Shown: positions 1-13,269 of the stretch, piece after piece | Numbering within the stretch: the first letter of the stretch is position 1 | Layout of the letters: the number at the start of each line of letters is the position of its first letter | Source: Synchiropus splendidus | Lineage: Eukaryota; Chordata; Actinopteri; Syngnathiformes; Callionymidae | Length of the DNA: 64,000 nucleotides | Assembly: GCF_027744825.2 (NCBI RefSeq) | Contig: NC_071338.1 | Span: 27,651,501 to 27,715,500 of the forward strand | Direction of reading: 5' to 3' | The notes under the pieces: model-generated | What the model was told of the DNA's origin: nothing | The model's input: only the letters and a program-made list of their open reading frames with translations | Database searches by the model: none | Made by a program: the position numbers and the translations under genes

Positions 1-3000
1 TGCCAGTCGCATGTCGGACCACATGTTCCAGCACACACTCGAGGATGGTAAGACGCTCTCTCCAAATGAATGGCTGACTGTCTAGAGGCTCTTCACAAGC
101 TCCAGTGTAGTTGTAGTCTTTTTCCCACGTAGTCACTCAGCTTAGAAAGGAGTTTAAAGTTCTGTAGTATAAACAATGTGTTTGGATGTGATTGTGCAGG
201 TTATTATCAGAACACATTCCAAAATTATTTAGGCTTTGTCTTGCATCTGACGTACTCAGTGAAAAAAGAACGCACTAAAAAGAAAAACTCTCTGTATGAC
301 TAAGAAGCAAACCGTACCGTTATTGGAATTGCTGGTCAACATATTGACCAGATCCAAGTCAGCAGTACATTCATTTTGGCAGCGTCACATCGTGGCAAAT
401 GAACTTTTCACCCATTCTTGATTTGTTGTTCTCACAGTTCCTCTCCGTGCCCCTGAGCTCAGCCTCACCAGCAACAGTCCCACTGACATCCAGGTCTCGT
501 GGCAGCCTTTGCCAGAGAAGCTGAGTCGTGGCCGCGTCACTGCCTACCGCCTGTCCTATCGCACCACTGCGGAGAGCACGGCCTCACAGGTGGATCTACC
601 TGGTGGGACCACCAAACATCTTCTTGAAAAGCTGCAGCCTGACACCATCTACCTCCTGCGGTTAGTGGCATCCACCAGTGTGGGATGGGGGGAGCAGTCG
701 GCATGGACCTCCCATCGCACGCCGAAAGCCTCCAGTGCTCGAGGTAAGAGACAGAGTGGTTTCTTAACTTCTGCTGCAGCAGTTTGTGTCGTAGAACGCT
801 GATCCATGCTCATATAAGTTTTTAAGTGTGAGCATTTTAGAAGGACCAGGGCTTATAATCATGTTAAGGCATTGCATTTGTTACTCAGTGACCTTTGCTC
901 CGAACTGTTGGACGGGCTTCTGTCATGGGTCATAAAGGGAGCGACTCAGGCCTCCGGGTGGGAAAGAGTATATGGCTGTTAAGGGCTTCATCAGAGCCAT
1001 TGAGGCGGGGGAAGGGGAGGATTCATTTTCCCTGCCCATCACTGCTGCCCTCTGTCCTCACTTCTAAGGAGTCTGCTTATGGCGTACTCAATTCCCTTAA
1101 ATCCTTGAGTGGAAATGTGTGAAACTGCTCCCTGGACGAGCTTTTCTTGGGTCTGTGATTAGTGGGAAACAGCTGGAGAAGCTACAGAAAAACAACTGCA
1201 GCTGGACTTGAAAGTCTGTTCCTGGAAAACCATTTTCTAAGAATATCACCATTTTTGAAGGTCTTTGGCTGGGAACATTAGACTATTCAGAATAACACAT
1301 CATGAAACACAATACTCATCAGTGTGAGCACATACGGGTGATGATATTTGACAGTTCTGTTTCTCCTCCCCACAGTTCCCCTGGCACCTGAGATACACTT
1401 GGAGCCGTTGAACTGCACCACAATACTAGTGCGATGGAGACTTGCTGCCAGGAATTCGGCCAGCATGCAAGGATATAAGCTTTTCTACCATGAGGAAAGC
1501 CGGTCTGAGAACGCCCCGGTTCAGCTGCGGGCCTCGGATAACACCTACACCATTGGAGGACTTGGTGAGTGGCTCATTGAACCAACCTCTTTTCTGCTAT
1601 ACTGAAAGTATCTGCGTCAAATTACTTCAAGGTTAATCAGTGCAACCTCTTTCACATGTCCTTTGTATTCTTCTTAGTTTGGTATTTCCTACCAGAGTTT
1701 GCCACGGAAGTCAGCCTCCTTCCATCTTTAGTCTATGTTGATCATCCTCCTCATTGACCTCATGCATGAGATTCATTGACTGTACTCTGGGGAAGAAGAG
1801 AGGATGAACTCTCAGACTTAGTTTGAAATGAATTTGGTTTGAGTTTTCACTTGGGCTTTATTTATAATAATCATAAAATTGGAATAGTTTGTGTATGCAA
1901 CTCAATCCAAGTGTTCCCCGTGTCGTTATCTTGAGTTTCAGTTTCATCAAAAGTCCCTGGCTTTTGTATCAGTTTCGTTTTTTTGTAAAGTGGGGAAGGA
2001 TCCCAGGGTCACTAGTGGACAAATGACCATCTGTGGGGAGCGGGAGGAGGAGGGGTCAACCAGGTGGCCAGCAGCTGACTTGTAAATCATGTATCTCTGC
2101 TGGACTGGGAACAAGAGATGCGAAAGTGTGAACTCATGTGGAAACACATTCAGTTCTGCTACTGTACCGGTAGCAACACTAGTAGCATTGAAATGTTTCA
2201 AATTCAGAAACGCATAGATGGCATTTTCTTGCTTGCTCTGACCGTGAATGCTGAAAATGTTTCATTTCTTAATGTTGAAAGTGCAACCTTAATGATTGCT
2301 CTGTGCTGTCAAATACTACATAAAAATCTTGTGTTAAATGAGAAGAATAATCAGCTTGCTGCAGAGCTGGAGAGAGTGAAGCAGTTTTATTGTGTGTTTT
2401 ATGACTCCTGCCAACAGTGGTGCTAGAGGAGCATTCACTTCAAAGCCTCACTCACTTTGTGTTGAGCTGGAGAGCCACAAAGACAGTTTATGATCCAGGA
2501 CTTAAAGCAAATGCAGCACATGATGAATTGATCCACGGACAAAACATTGATGGTGTCTCCAGTCTTCAATATTGCTGCGTATTTTAGATGTTTTTCTCAC
2601 GAGTGGGGTGCAGAACCAAAATAGTGAGGTGTCAAAGAGACATCTCACGTCAGAGAAAATCCTGCTGTGTCTGCATCAACAAACTTTTACTTTTTATAGC
2701 TTCCTTTTCACAACTCTGGGGTGCATATCAGTGTGTTGAAAAGTATGTCACTGGTTTCTTTTTTTGCGTTTAGAATACATGAATAATTCAACATGATATG
2801 ACCTTATACCAGTGTACTATGCCACTGCATATCAACCAAGCACTACTACGTATTAACAATACGCTATAACAGTAGACTGGTCTGTACGATTCTGTACTTA
2901 AACGTACTACAGTATGATTGATACTGCACTGTAAAATGCTACCTTATTTTTAAACCACACAATACTTTACGGTCAAGGACTGAGGTGTATCATGCCACAT

Positions 3001-6000
3001 ATTGCACTTCAATAGAATTTATTATAATAAACACTAAGTATGTCATAAACATGTGAAGTATGCCATAAGCTATACCTAAAATATGCTGTATGATACTACG
3101 CTACATACTGACTCCTCTGAAAATAATATAAACAAACATATATATACATTTTTGTTAGTTTGTGTGGGAGGGTTAGAGCTTCAGACTACTACAGGCCTTT
3201 TTTTATTAGCATCTTCTTATTGTTACTATTGATGAATTCCACTTGTTACTGTTGAACGGCATTTGTGAGCTATAAACCACAGGATGCGTTCAATTTCAGC
3301 AGTTAAACTTTGCAAATTGAACCTAACCTGACTTCAAATGGCATTTCCAATAACTGCGCTCCTGTCCTTCGTCAATAGCATTGATTTTCCAACACTTGCT
3401 GTGACAAAAGTGGATGTTGCTGATTCAGCATTGTATACAGCTGTTCAAGGACATGCTATTAGCCAGCTGTTTTTTTAGCACTAATAATAGAAGCATTCTG
3501 GGAGGAAAATGATGTAACTGTTCCTCATATGTGTATTCTTCCCTTCCCTCTGTCTGTGGGAGGATCATAGCTTAAATACCTCTCATACCTGTCCACACCA
3601 CCACATTTATCATGTGTTCCTGGTTGGACTGGTGTGCCTGTTTCATTTGGAATTTTTTCCCTACCTGTATGAGACTCTTTTCCGTGAGCGTGAGCAGAAG
3701 AGGAGAGGGGTTGGAGCCCAGGATGATGGATACTGGGGTGTGGGTCCATGTGGGAGTTGACATTTACGGCCCCTGTTCAGGCCTGACTTGCTCCGGCCTG
3801 GGGGGCCTCTCACAGGGCAGAACAAAACCTCTGAGGCCAACAGGATCTGCATTTTGGCTGTAAAAGAAAAAAAGGTGACCACAAATGGCTCAAATATGCC
3901 CTTTAATGCAAACAGGCTGATTTACGGTGGAAGGGCCGTGTGAAATGTAGGGGTCAGGAGTGTGTCTTGGAGATATTAAAGAAACAGTATTCACATCTTT
4001 AAAGTAATGAGATCAAAGGACTGATGCGTCAAACAGAGCTATTCTCATAGATTTTTGTGGGTGATCAACATAGCTGTTTAGATGAGAATGTAACTGTAAC
4101 TAGGCTTTTTGCTACTACTAAACCAACACGCTCTTCTCTGAACACCAGAGTGTCCTTTCATCTTGTTTCTCTCTTCTTTCACTCACTTCCTCTCCCCTAA
4201 GATTGAGATCCACATCCCCTATTTTTGCGGGGTTTTAGCCTGCCCGGATTCCATGTCAAAGGTCATGCCCCAGATGTCAGAGCTTCCCCCCGTTAGAGAT
4301 CCTCTCTCGCATAATTACAGCTGGCCCATTGTGCAGCAGGCGTGTGCAGAGGTGCATGCTATATGTTTAGAGGTGGAACACTGAGGCATGACAAAGTCAG
4401 CTGAAGCTTTTCATCACTAGGTGAACAATGTTGTCACTGTGCTAGTATTAAAACAGGTTTAGATGTGGTCATGCTCTTCTATCAATCTATATGGCCATTA
4501 CTGACCCTCTGGGTGAATTTCATATTTTCTGCGGAGCACTATCGGCTCAACTCATTTTCTTAAACCCATGACCTCGGATTCTTTGAGAGTTTTATCTCGA
4601 CCTGACCTGCTGGCCCTGGTTTGGCTTCAGTGAAACTCCTGAGGGCTGTGTGGGGGGTGAACACTCCCCTCAAATTCCTTATTTCCATGGAAACAAATTT
4701 GTCTTTCTTTCAAGGAGTTAAATATGTTTTCAGTGTGGTAAAATGCAACTATACTAGCATCTGTATCAACTAGTATTAAATTAGTGTTTTTGTCTGACTT
4801 CAGTGAAACTTTGAGATAGTCTAGGTTTATGTTCACAATGGGGGTCACTAAGTGGGATCTTGGGAATGTGTTGCAATACTTGTTTATTAGTACTGTTATA
4901 GTTGTTGCTATGGAGTTTTTAAGTTGTTATGAATTCATACGACTATAATATTTTAGCTCTCCAGGCGTCGCTCATTTAGCCAAATAGCTTGTTGGTCTGG
5001 GGGCAGTCCAACTCCTGTTGACCTCCGAGGGGATTTGACTGGTCGATTTAACCCTGAGATTCTGTGTGTGAATAGAAGTGACCACACTGACCAGGCGGCC
5101 TCCCAGTGGCCGCAGTGAGGTCTCTTCTCATTTGCAGTTAAAAGACGGTGTCAAGGGTGATGGATAGTGGAGGTGCTCTGTGCTGCTGCCCTCTCACTCC
5201 AGCACAAACTGACCAAAGGTCTCGAGCGCTGAGCATCTGTCACCGTCCTTACCTCCATCACTGACCCTACACCCACACAGTCCGCTCACCCCTGCTCCTC
5301 AGTAGGAGGAGCAACCACATCTGCTTCAGTGGCTTTGGATATTAAAGGACCCCAAATAAACCTCTGTCATCACATGGTACTTTAATTTAATCATTCAGTT
5401 CATTGAGTTTTTTCATCTTTAGAAGTGTCTGTAAAGAGTTATCTGAGCAACTAAATGAGATGTCACAGTCGATGTTTGACACAGATAAGACAATTTCACA
5501 AGAAATATAAGTGGAATACTTGTTATACTATCGGCCTCTAAAACTATGACCAATGCGTTAGTTATGTCTCCATCCTGACAACCACCACTTTGCTGCTCTT
5601 GAAAAGTGGAACTGTGTCTGAGTCTCGCTCATATTATTTATGTGTTTTTCTGTTTCTTTACCAAAGACCCACGAAAGAAGTACCATGTGAAGCTTCTGGC
5701 TTATAACTTTTTGGGAGACGGCTACCAGGCAGACCAGACTATCAGCACCCCAGGATGTGTCTGTGAGTTTCACATTTATCTTCACCTTAAATAGTGTAGT
5801 GTAACCTCACAAACTAATCTCCTGATGTTCCTCAGCTGTTCGAGATCGGCTGGTTCCTCCTCCACCACCGCCACACAATGTGTACGCCAAGACAAACAGC
5901 TCCACTTCTGTGTTCCTGTACTGGGGTCGGCCAGCCTTCACCTCCAGTCACGCGGTGAACTACACCGTCCGCTGCAATCCGGTCGGCCTGCAGAACGCCT

Positions 6001-9000
6001 CCCTTGTGGTCTACCTGCAGACGTAAGGATTCAACTTAAGGGAAACAACCAGCCACATTTTAGTCAAAGTGACGAAACTTGGACAACAATGGAATTGATC
6101 TATTTTTGCTGAGTTCTCACGTTCTACACGCTGCTGTCCTCATTGGCTGTTTCCTCGTCTTGTGATCGTCGGAAAATATTGATTAGTTCCGCTTCGCTTA
6201 ATTTGTGTCAAATGACGCTTCAGCAGCAGATGATGCTGAGACGCTCCTGACGTCTGTAAACAAAGATCTATGTCGCCACCTATTGGACAACACCTGTAGT
6301 TTCATATTGAGCTTTGTTATAATATGGAGATTCGCTTCAAAAAGCTAGCTGTGAGTTGTAATTCCTGCAAGAGGTTGTTTATCTCACCAAGTTTGATCCA
6401 TCCTTCCTGTAAAGCAAAATTCCTGTGTTCACATCTTGAACTTCCATCGTCGCAACATCATCCTGCACCTGCTCAAATCAGCAGCCAAATATGTAAAAGG
6501 TCATTTCAGCACACAGGTTTTATAAAGATGCCATGGATCAACAGACCTCAGATGTAGACATGGAGAAGCGGTGTCTTATCTTCTGTGCATCAGAATTGTC
6601 TCTGTGAATCATTAACAGTTGTAATGTATTTCTAATGTACAGGAACAAGCAGAGCATCCTGGTTCAGGATCTAGAGCCCAACACCAAATATGAGTTTGCC
6701 ATTCGTCTTCATATCAATCAGCTGTCGAGCCCCTGGAGTCCCGTGGCCTATCAGAGCACCTTTCCTGAAGGTGAGTGAGGAATATAAAGTAATTTCTCCA
6801 GGACTGTTTTCTGAAAGTGTAAATGTGACCTGTCTGTCGTCCAGCTCCAACGCTGCCCCCGTCCAACGTGAAAGTGACTCTGATCGAGCAGGACACGGCT
6901 CTGGTGTCGTGGAAGCCTCCAGATGAGGCCAACCTGGCGGTCACACATTACACCATCCTGTACGCCTCCAGGAACGCCTGGATTGCCGGAGAGTGGCAGG
7001 TGCTGCAGAGAGAAGGTACGTCTGGGAGGAAGGAGACGGAACTTGATGACCAAAACAAAGGAGCCATTGGAAATCAGTAACTCATTTGGCTGGGTGGTGG
7101 GAGCGCTGGCTGCTTTGTTCCTGACTGGAGCTCTCTGTTTGTCTCACTGATAAAAGAGGAGATTGACGGTTAATGTGATTAAAACAGAGTCATTGATTTA
7201 CCTTCCTTCTGACCTGTGTAACACAAAAACCTCTTACCGCATGTAGCTACATTCCTACTGCTAATGAACATCAAGCCTGACACACTTGTTAGATCTCCCT
7301 TGTCAAGATGGAGCATATTCAGCAATGCAGCTTGAATTCACCTTTTATTCAAGAGACTTGAGCTTGACCCCCTGCTGTGGTGAAAAGATGAACAGATATG
7401 AGCACAATATATCTATAATGCCTTCATCATTTGTTTAATTGTGAGTGTGACTCTGGAAACTCTCTCTTCAGGGAGCATCACCATGGCTCTGCTAGAACAC
7501 CTCAAGCCCCACCAGTTCTACGTGGTCAAAGTCTCGGCCTCCAACAGCATGGGCGACGGTCCGTTCTCACCAATGGTGGAGCTGCGCTCCGATCAGTCGT
7601 CCGGTCACAATCCTCGGGGATTCTCAGGGTCGGCGAATGGTTAGTGGCCATCTTTGTTTCCAATCTGTGCCACTGTGATCCCTGTTGTTGTTAAAATATT
7701 AAGTGTTAAAAAGGAAGATGCTGGCTGAGGACAACAAGTGTGAAATATTGAGAAGGTCCTAGTGAATGGGATTCAGTAGGACCTTCAGCACTGACACTCA
7801 ATACAACATCACACAGGCTTTATCCTCTTGGTTTAGATTAAATGGAGGTACAATCAGTCTTTACAGCAGTCATGGGCAAAGTGCAGCCTGGGGGCCAAAT
7901 GCGGCCCTTTGACTGTATTTATGTGCCCTATAACTATAAAACGGATTACGCCAGAATGTTTCTGACGTTTTTATCTTGTGCATTGTTTTTTTGTTTATTA
8001 TGATGCAACTGAAACATAACTTCCTTGTTTTATTTATTTATTTATTTGTCTTTTCTGTTGACTATTTTAGGAGTATTTCTTCTCCCTAAAATACATCAGA
8101 ATTGAAAGTAGATTTTGAAGGCACATTGAGACACAATATTTAAATTGAATATGGTTTAGATTAAAGAAAACACAACATTTTCTTCCTTAGGAAATTTAAT
8201 TGCCCACCCTTGCTCTGCAGTTTGAGCAAGACGTGATCTGAGCTCGGCAAATTAGCGACTTTCCATCACATATTTGGTCGAGTTCGGTCGATTTAAAACT
8301 TGTTTCCTCTTATACAGTAGTTTCCTTAGATAAACTGGGACATGTTGTTTCTGCAGAGCGTTTGTGTGAAATTACAGCTATCAGAAAAAGCCAGGGTGGA
8401 GGTGGGTTGTAACTTTCTTCGAGGTAAATGTGGTAGTCTGTTGTGCTTTGAACATGTAGCTGTAGCATCATCAGTTGCTGAGTCTTGATGAAAAATGACA
8501 TGTTAAGTGTGTACATCAGGCTCATATCTGGAGAGAGAGCGTGTTCATTTCACCATCTGCGCTCTCGTAGTACTGTGATGCTCTCGTTCAGTATTCTAGT
8601 AGCAAGGTTTAACCGAAGTATTTCACAGGGTTCTCCGACGGATTTTACCACTTGGACCAAAGGTCGATGACAGGAATCACAGTGGGCGTCTGCATCGCGC
8701 TCATCTGCATCATCATCTGCGCGTTCATCATCGTCTGCAGAGGAAAGAACAGGTACTTACCCGGTCCATCGCACTGTGTTCCTTGGTCGACTGTTGAATG
8801 TTCATTTCCTGTTTCCTCCTCTTGCAGGAAATCTTCTGCTGTTAAGCTCTACAGGGAAGGAATGAACCCGTCTGCCTCAGCAGCTAGTGCAGAGGGACAG
8901 GCGGAGAGCAGTGACGTGTCGGTACCAATGATGGAGCAGAACCATTTCATTGACGCAAAGGTGCTTTTTTTCAATAGTTCAGTGAGTCCAGTGACCAGAG

Positions 9001-9634
9001 TTTTGTTCAGTCCTGTTCTCACCTTTCAATCCCTTGTTTCTCCTGTAGGGTGGAACGAATCTCATCATAAATTCTTTAGGTCCTGTTCAACCTGTGGAGA
9101 AGAAGAAGAGATGGTTTTCCTTCAGCAGAGATGAGAAGAAGGACAGGAAAGCAACACAGGTATGAGCGATCATAAATGTCGGCCTTGGTCTCCTTCAAAG
9201 CATGTTTACATTCAACTGGTTTCCTGCTGCATCTGCAGAACTCCAGCCATGGCATCAGCCCCTTCCAACCGCACTCCACCGTGTTGTCCTTCGAGGAAGA
9301 CCTGTCCAACGCTTCGGAGCATCCTGCCACGCTGCAGGCTCTGCTGGGACACCTGGGCGACTCCGAGGGCTCGTCCAATAGCGAAGGCAGCCACGCCACA
9401 GGCGACTCCGGGCGCTACTCGCACGACGAGACAGAGATGACCATCCTGCTGTCCAGTCCCAACAGCCGCCTGCCGTCTCTCACCACTGAGGACAGTGGAG
9501 GCTCCGAGTGCAGCAGCAGTGCTGCCGACCTGTCGGGCGAACAGAGAGAAAAGACTGAGTGTGTGGAGTCGCTGGAGAAGGACTGTAGCTGTCAAGATGA
9601 GCAGCACAGATCACAGCCTGCCTTTTCACATTGA
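1..9634 (+). CDS. prtg: Protogenin, 3' part (partial; begins upstream of the window)
   Basis: Single-pass receptor of the DCC/neogenin-like immunoglobulin superfamily, acting at the plasma membrane of early embryonic and neural cells. Coding exons: 1-47, 438-743, 1376-1564, 5667-5762, 5836-6022, 6643-6770, 6845-7015, 7472-7639, 8629-8752, 8828-8960, 9049-9159, 9239-9634. They join in one frame (first full codon at base 2) to 684 residues plus TGA. Visible: the tail of one fibronectin III domain, then four complete ones with the usual Trp, Tyr and Leu core residues, a stalk containing [10 protein letters not shown], a hydrophobic helix ([17 protein letters not shown]), then a cytoplasmic tail with FIDAKGG and Ser-rich, acidic stretches. 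The stalk, helix and FIDAKGG block are typical of protogenin rather than IGDCC3 or IGDCC4, and ccpg1-pigb-rab27a downstream agrees with the human PRTG locus. The Ig domains and signal peptide lie outside the window. The third intron (about 4.1 kb) is the longest. Confidence 0.92.
7865..8220. mobile_element. hAT-like non-autonomous DNA element
   Basis: Lies in the prtg intron before the transmembrane exon. The left end carries a TGGGCAAAGTGCAG/GGGGGCCAAATGCGGCCC block typical of vertebrate non-autonomous hAT elements. The right end (TTGCCCACCCTTGCTCTGCAG) read in reverse complement also contains CAG..GGGTGGGCAA, giving imperfect inverted ends. I could not find a convincing 8-bp target duplication, so the bounds are approximate. 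No coding capacity is visible. Confidence 0.5.
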
Positions 9635-9818
9635 GTGTGTGTGTGTGTGCGTGCGCGTGAGCTTTACCACTAAACAGTATTCAGAAGCGGCTTTCCTCAA
9701 ATACTATGTACTAATGTGGTGTGTGAATGGGAGAAACAGAAGCGACGCTTCTGAGGTGTCATTTTTCCAAAACAGGAAGTCGATCAGCGTTGGCAGCGTC
9801 GCGTTCCTTCGCTGCTGT

Positions 9819-9853
<35 letters not shown>

Positions 9854-11990
9854 TGTGTGTGTGTGTGTGTTTGAATGAAATCTCACCCACCGTGAATGTT
9901 GAACAGATTGTCATGAAGGTGACACTTCTGATGTTATTTAAGAGTTTTATCACTGGAGCGAAAAGGGAAGTCCTTTTTGCTGTTTATCTACCTCTGCTGC
10001 GTATTTAAGAACCACTTATACCTACGTTATGTTTCACTGACATAACCGATTCTACTTCCTGGCGGCCGTCTCCGAGGGTCGCCCCATTTCCTTTGTGTTG
10101 TGATTTGCTGGATGGTGAGGGCGCGGCAGTTAAAGCTCTTCACTTCTTCCACTGCTTTGTTGGCTGAAATGAAGAGGCAGCTGCCCTTGCTTTTCCATAT
10201 GATACTACCTCCAGATTATTTTATTCTTGTTTTCCTAAACTCAGGGAACAACGTTTAGTACATTTAAAACGCCATGTGGTGTTTCATGGCGAGCTGACAG
10301 GGTATCTCAGTACTAAACTGTATGTGTGTGTGTGTGTGTGTGTGTGTCCTACAATGAATGTATTGCGTGTGCCGCCCTGGCGGCGTCCTCTCAGGTCCTA
10401 TCACGTCTGTCCTCTTGTTTTGTGAAGAGTCGCTCACCTGAAGTGCTTGCGGTGACTATTTCGGTACAGAAAAGCTTTACAGTTGGACCCACGCAGGGTC
10501 GCAACACATGAAGAATGATGCTAGAAGTGATGAATCAGAGTTGAAAGTGAAGAATTGAATGAACAAAAGTAGAAACTCTATATTTTTGTTAGACGATTTG
10601 TACTACTGAGTACACATTGTAGTGCATTTACGTAGTTTTGTTTGTTTTTCTCTAGAGTAGAAGAAGAGTAGCACTTGTCTGCAGAGTAGTTTCCTAATAG
10701 CAGCCAATGTGCAGTGGTGACTGACAAACAATTGTTTGCTACATCGGTCTCTCAACTAATCTCTGGAAGAAGGTTACTGGGGAATTGTAATCAAACATTA
10801 GACCAAAGATGAAAACGTGGCCTTGGAGATGAGTCGAGCTCCTAGAACGAAGCCTTGCACATAAGTGACCTTGACCCTCAGCAGAGTGCAGAGAGCTGTG
10901 GGTTCAAACTCTGGAGAACGTGCCGTCGCGGTCTGGCGGCAACTTCAAGAGACAGAGTGACAATGAGATGATGCACACAAACCAAATAATCCAGTCGGGG
11001 AGCTCCTCCAAAACTGCTGCGAGCAGACTTGTGTACATTTTAGGTGAAATTAATGAGAGTTATATACAGTTTATTATGACGTTTCAAAGTCTGTGTTGCA
11101 GCAGTGCAGCTGTGTGGACACGTTTGCTCCCACAGATTCAAATGAATGGGTGAACTGTTGATCTTGGTTTTCAGTCTCCAAACATTCAGTGGGAGCACAG
11201 TGGGTTCAGCCTGGCTGTTTCTAATCAGAGGATGCGGATGAGGAGTCAATCATGGGAGAATTTGGAACGACACAATCAGCAATTTGTTTTAAAGCAAACA
11301 ATGGAAACCAAAGATTTTCTTTTTAGGAATGAAGGTCACCGTTGCATATTGGCATGTAATCAGTTCTGAAACTTCCTATATGTGTTGTCCATGTTCTGAT
11401 ACTTTTTGTTTTGTTTTGTTTCGTGAGTTTATTGCGATTTTATGAGCTTTTTGACAACATGTTTTGAATGAATTTCATGAAAACAAATGTGTTTCTCTGC
11501 GGCCTCTCAGGAGATAAAATTAATTGTGCAGACCAGCAAGTACACACTGGTAGCTTAAAACATAAAGAGCAGAAAGAGCTTATACCATTTTTTAAACAAC
11601 ACTTTATCTCCCGAAAGGCTTCAAACAGTCGAAATATGTGAATTTAAAGGGATTTAAAAAATAGAGTCCACATGCTTGAACACATTCTTCAGCAATAATG
11701 TGTTGTGTTTGTATTAGTGTGGTCAGCTGCTGAAGGGAGGTGGCATGGAGGGTCACTATCACATTTGAACTCAGGGGAACCCGAAGCTGCCCCTCACCAA
11801 GGAGAAGGCCACGTCCACGTGTTAATGATTGAATGTAACTTTTGTAATTGACATGTTTTATGTTGTTGATCTTTTTTTTCAGACAAAATCAACGTTTTTT
11901 TTTGCCAAAAATGTATAAAGAGAGAATTGTAAGACTGGCTAATTATTATTAAGTCTGATTCTCCATTCAAATAATAAAAAAAAATACTCA
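9635..11990 (+). other. prtg: prtg 3' untranslated region
   Basis: No plausible exon follows the prtg stop. The stretch holds GT microsatellites and AT-rich sequence. The first convincing AATAAA is at 11973-11978, followed by T-rich sequence, which would give a 3' UTR of about 2.3 kb. The end is inferred. Confidence 0.55.
9822..9871. repeat. (GT)n microsatellite
   Basis: Almost uninterrupted GT dinucleotide run of about 50 bp, broken once by GA, within the prtg 3' UTR. A second GT run lies at 10324-10347 and a short one just after the prtg stop. Confidence 0.95.
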
Positions 11991-12189
11991 GTTTGCCTCG
12001 CTTTTTTTTTTTCCAGAAATCTTGAGTGAATGCACAGGAAGTTACGTGGCTTTATACGATCAAAGTCATTTCGGTTAATTTAATATGCCACAGAAAATAC
12101 AAATACATATATTTTTAACAATTGCATCATTATTCATAATATAAATTACTATTCATGTTGACGTTTTTTAGTAAATACCTGAAGAATAT

Positions 12190-12840
12190 TTAAATTGCAC
12201 CGGAAGTACGCACAACAAAAACACAGACGACACGTGCTCCGTGGTAAACACCGGAAGATATACAACCATATACGTGACGTCTGACTCTCTGCCGCTAGTT
12301 CTAAATATCCGTATTCATTGCACATGACTTACTTTCATGAGACCAAACTCTCCTTGTAAGTAATAATTCCGTTTCACACCCTTGTTTATGTTTCTCTGAC
12401 TTCCGCCTTCAACTCCGCCCGGAATGAGTTGCTTATCCACCGTGGAGGTTCATGGGTAATGTAGTTGCAAAGTGTCGACCGGGGTTTTCGTAACGCCGCA
12501 TGAGCCTGGTTGTAAAAACTACAATTCCCATCTTGTTGCCAACCGACAACCTGTGTAACGTATAGTGCAACATTGCTGAAGTTGGTGGCGAGCAGCTGGA
12601 CCATCGCCCGACGTGAACACCGTACGTAAGTCGTGATAACCTTAGGTGCCTTTTGTTCTTGTGATGACACCAAGGCAGCCCGACATGGTGCTATTTAAGT
12701 GTGGTTCCCGGCGCTGTCTTGACGAATCAGCGAGCAGACGGACACCGGAGCGTTGACGCGCACTTTCGTTTGGTCTCTTCCGAGGCATCACCTCGTCAAA
12801 GGTGCTTTGTTCGAAAGACAAGGTTGATGTTGAAAATCAG
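12190..12840 (+). promoter_or_regulatory. ccpg1: ccpg1 promoter and likely 5' non-coding exon
   Basis: A GC-richer island after AT-rich 3' UTR sequence. Two ETS-type motifs lie at 12199-12207 (ACCGGAAGT) and 12250-12258 (ACCGGAAGA), and a CRE-like TGACGTCT at 12275-12282. Possible first-exon donors occur near 12800 and 12820. The ccpg1 start codon is about 450 bp downstream, behind an acceptor just before 13243. The transcription start is not defined by the sequence; the assignment rests on position and promoter-like motifs. Confidence 0.45.
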
Positions 12841-13269
12841 CCTGTAATGTTTTACACATTTAAAAGTATTTCTGTATGTCATTTGTGTTTCTTTTGCTTG
12901 ATGAATCCTTAGTTTGTAATATTGTAAGCACATTTCACCTCTCTTTTATGGTTCAGTTTTAAAGAAAAGTGTAGTCTAGTGCTGTCACAATACATTTTAT
13001 TTTAATCGCAGCGCTAAATAGAGAACCAATGGATGAAGCAAGATGGTTTTGTCATGTTATTCTTCAGGCCGCACTCAGTCTTTGTGAGAAAAAGAGTTGT
13101 GGTGCTTTATTTGCTACACAAACAATGAGAAAAAAATGAGGTCAGTTTCATTCTGGCGCTAAAACCCACGGGGATATTTACTTTTGATAAGACTCTGGTG
13201 GATTGTCTTCATATGCTTGGAACTTGTTTCTTCTTTCCCAGATCAGAGTTCGTCTGATGACCCACAAAC

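Noticed and set aside
9495..9878. 127-codon ORF through the prtg stop and GT repeats
   Set aside because: Out of frame with prtg and ends in Cys-Val repeats from the GT microsatellite.
12386..12673. Minus-strand ORF of 95 codons near the ccpg1 promoter
   Set aside because: No recognisable family, no splice context, and it overlaps promoter-like sequence; a chance ORF.
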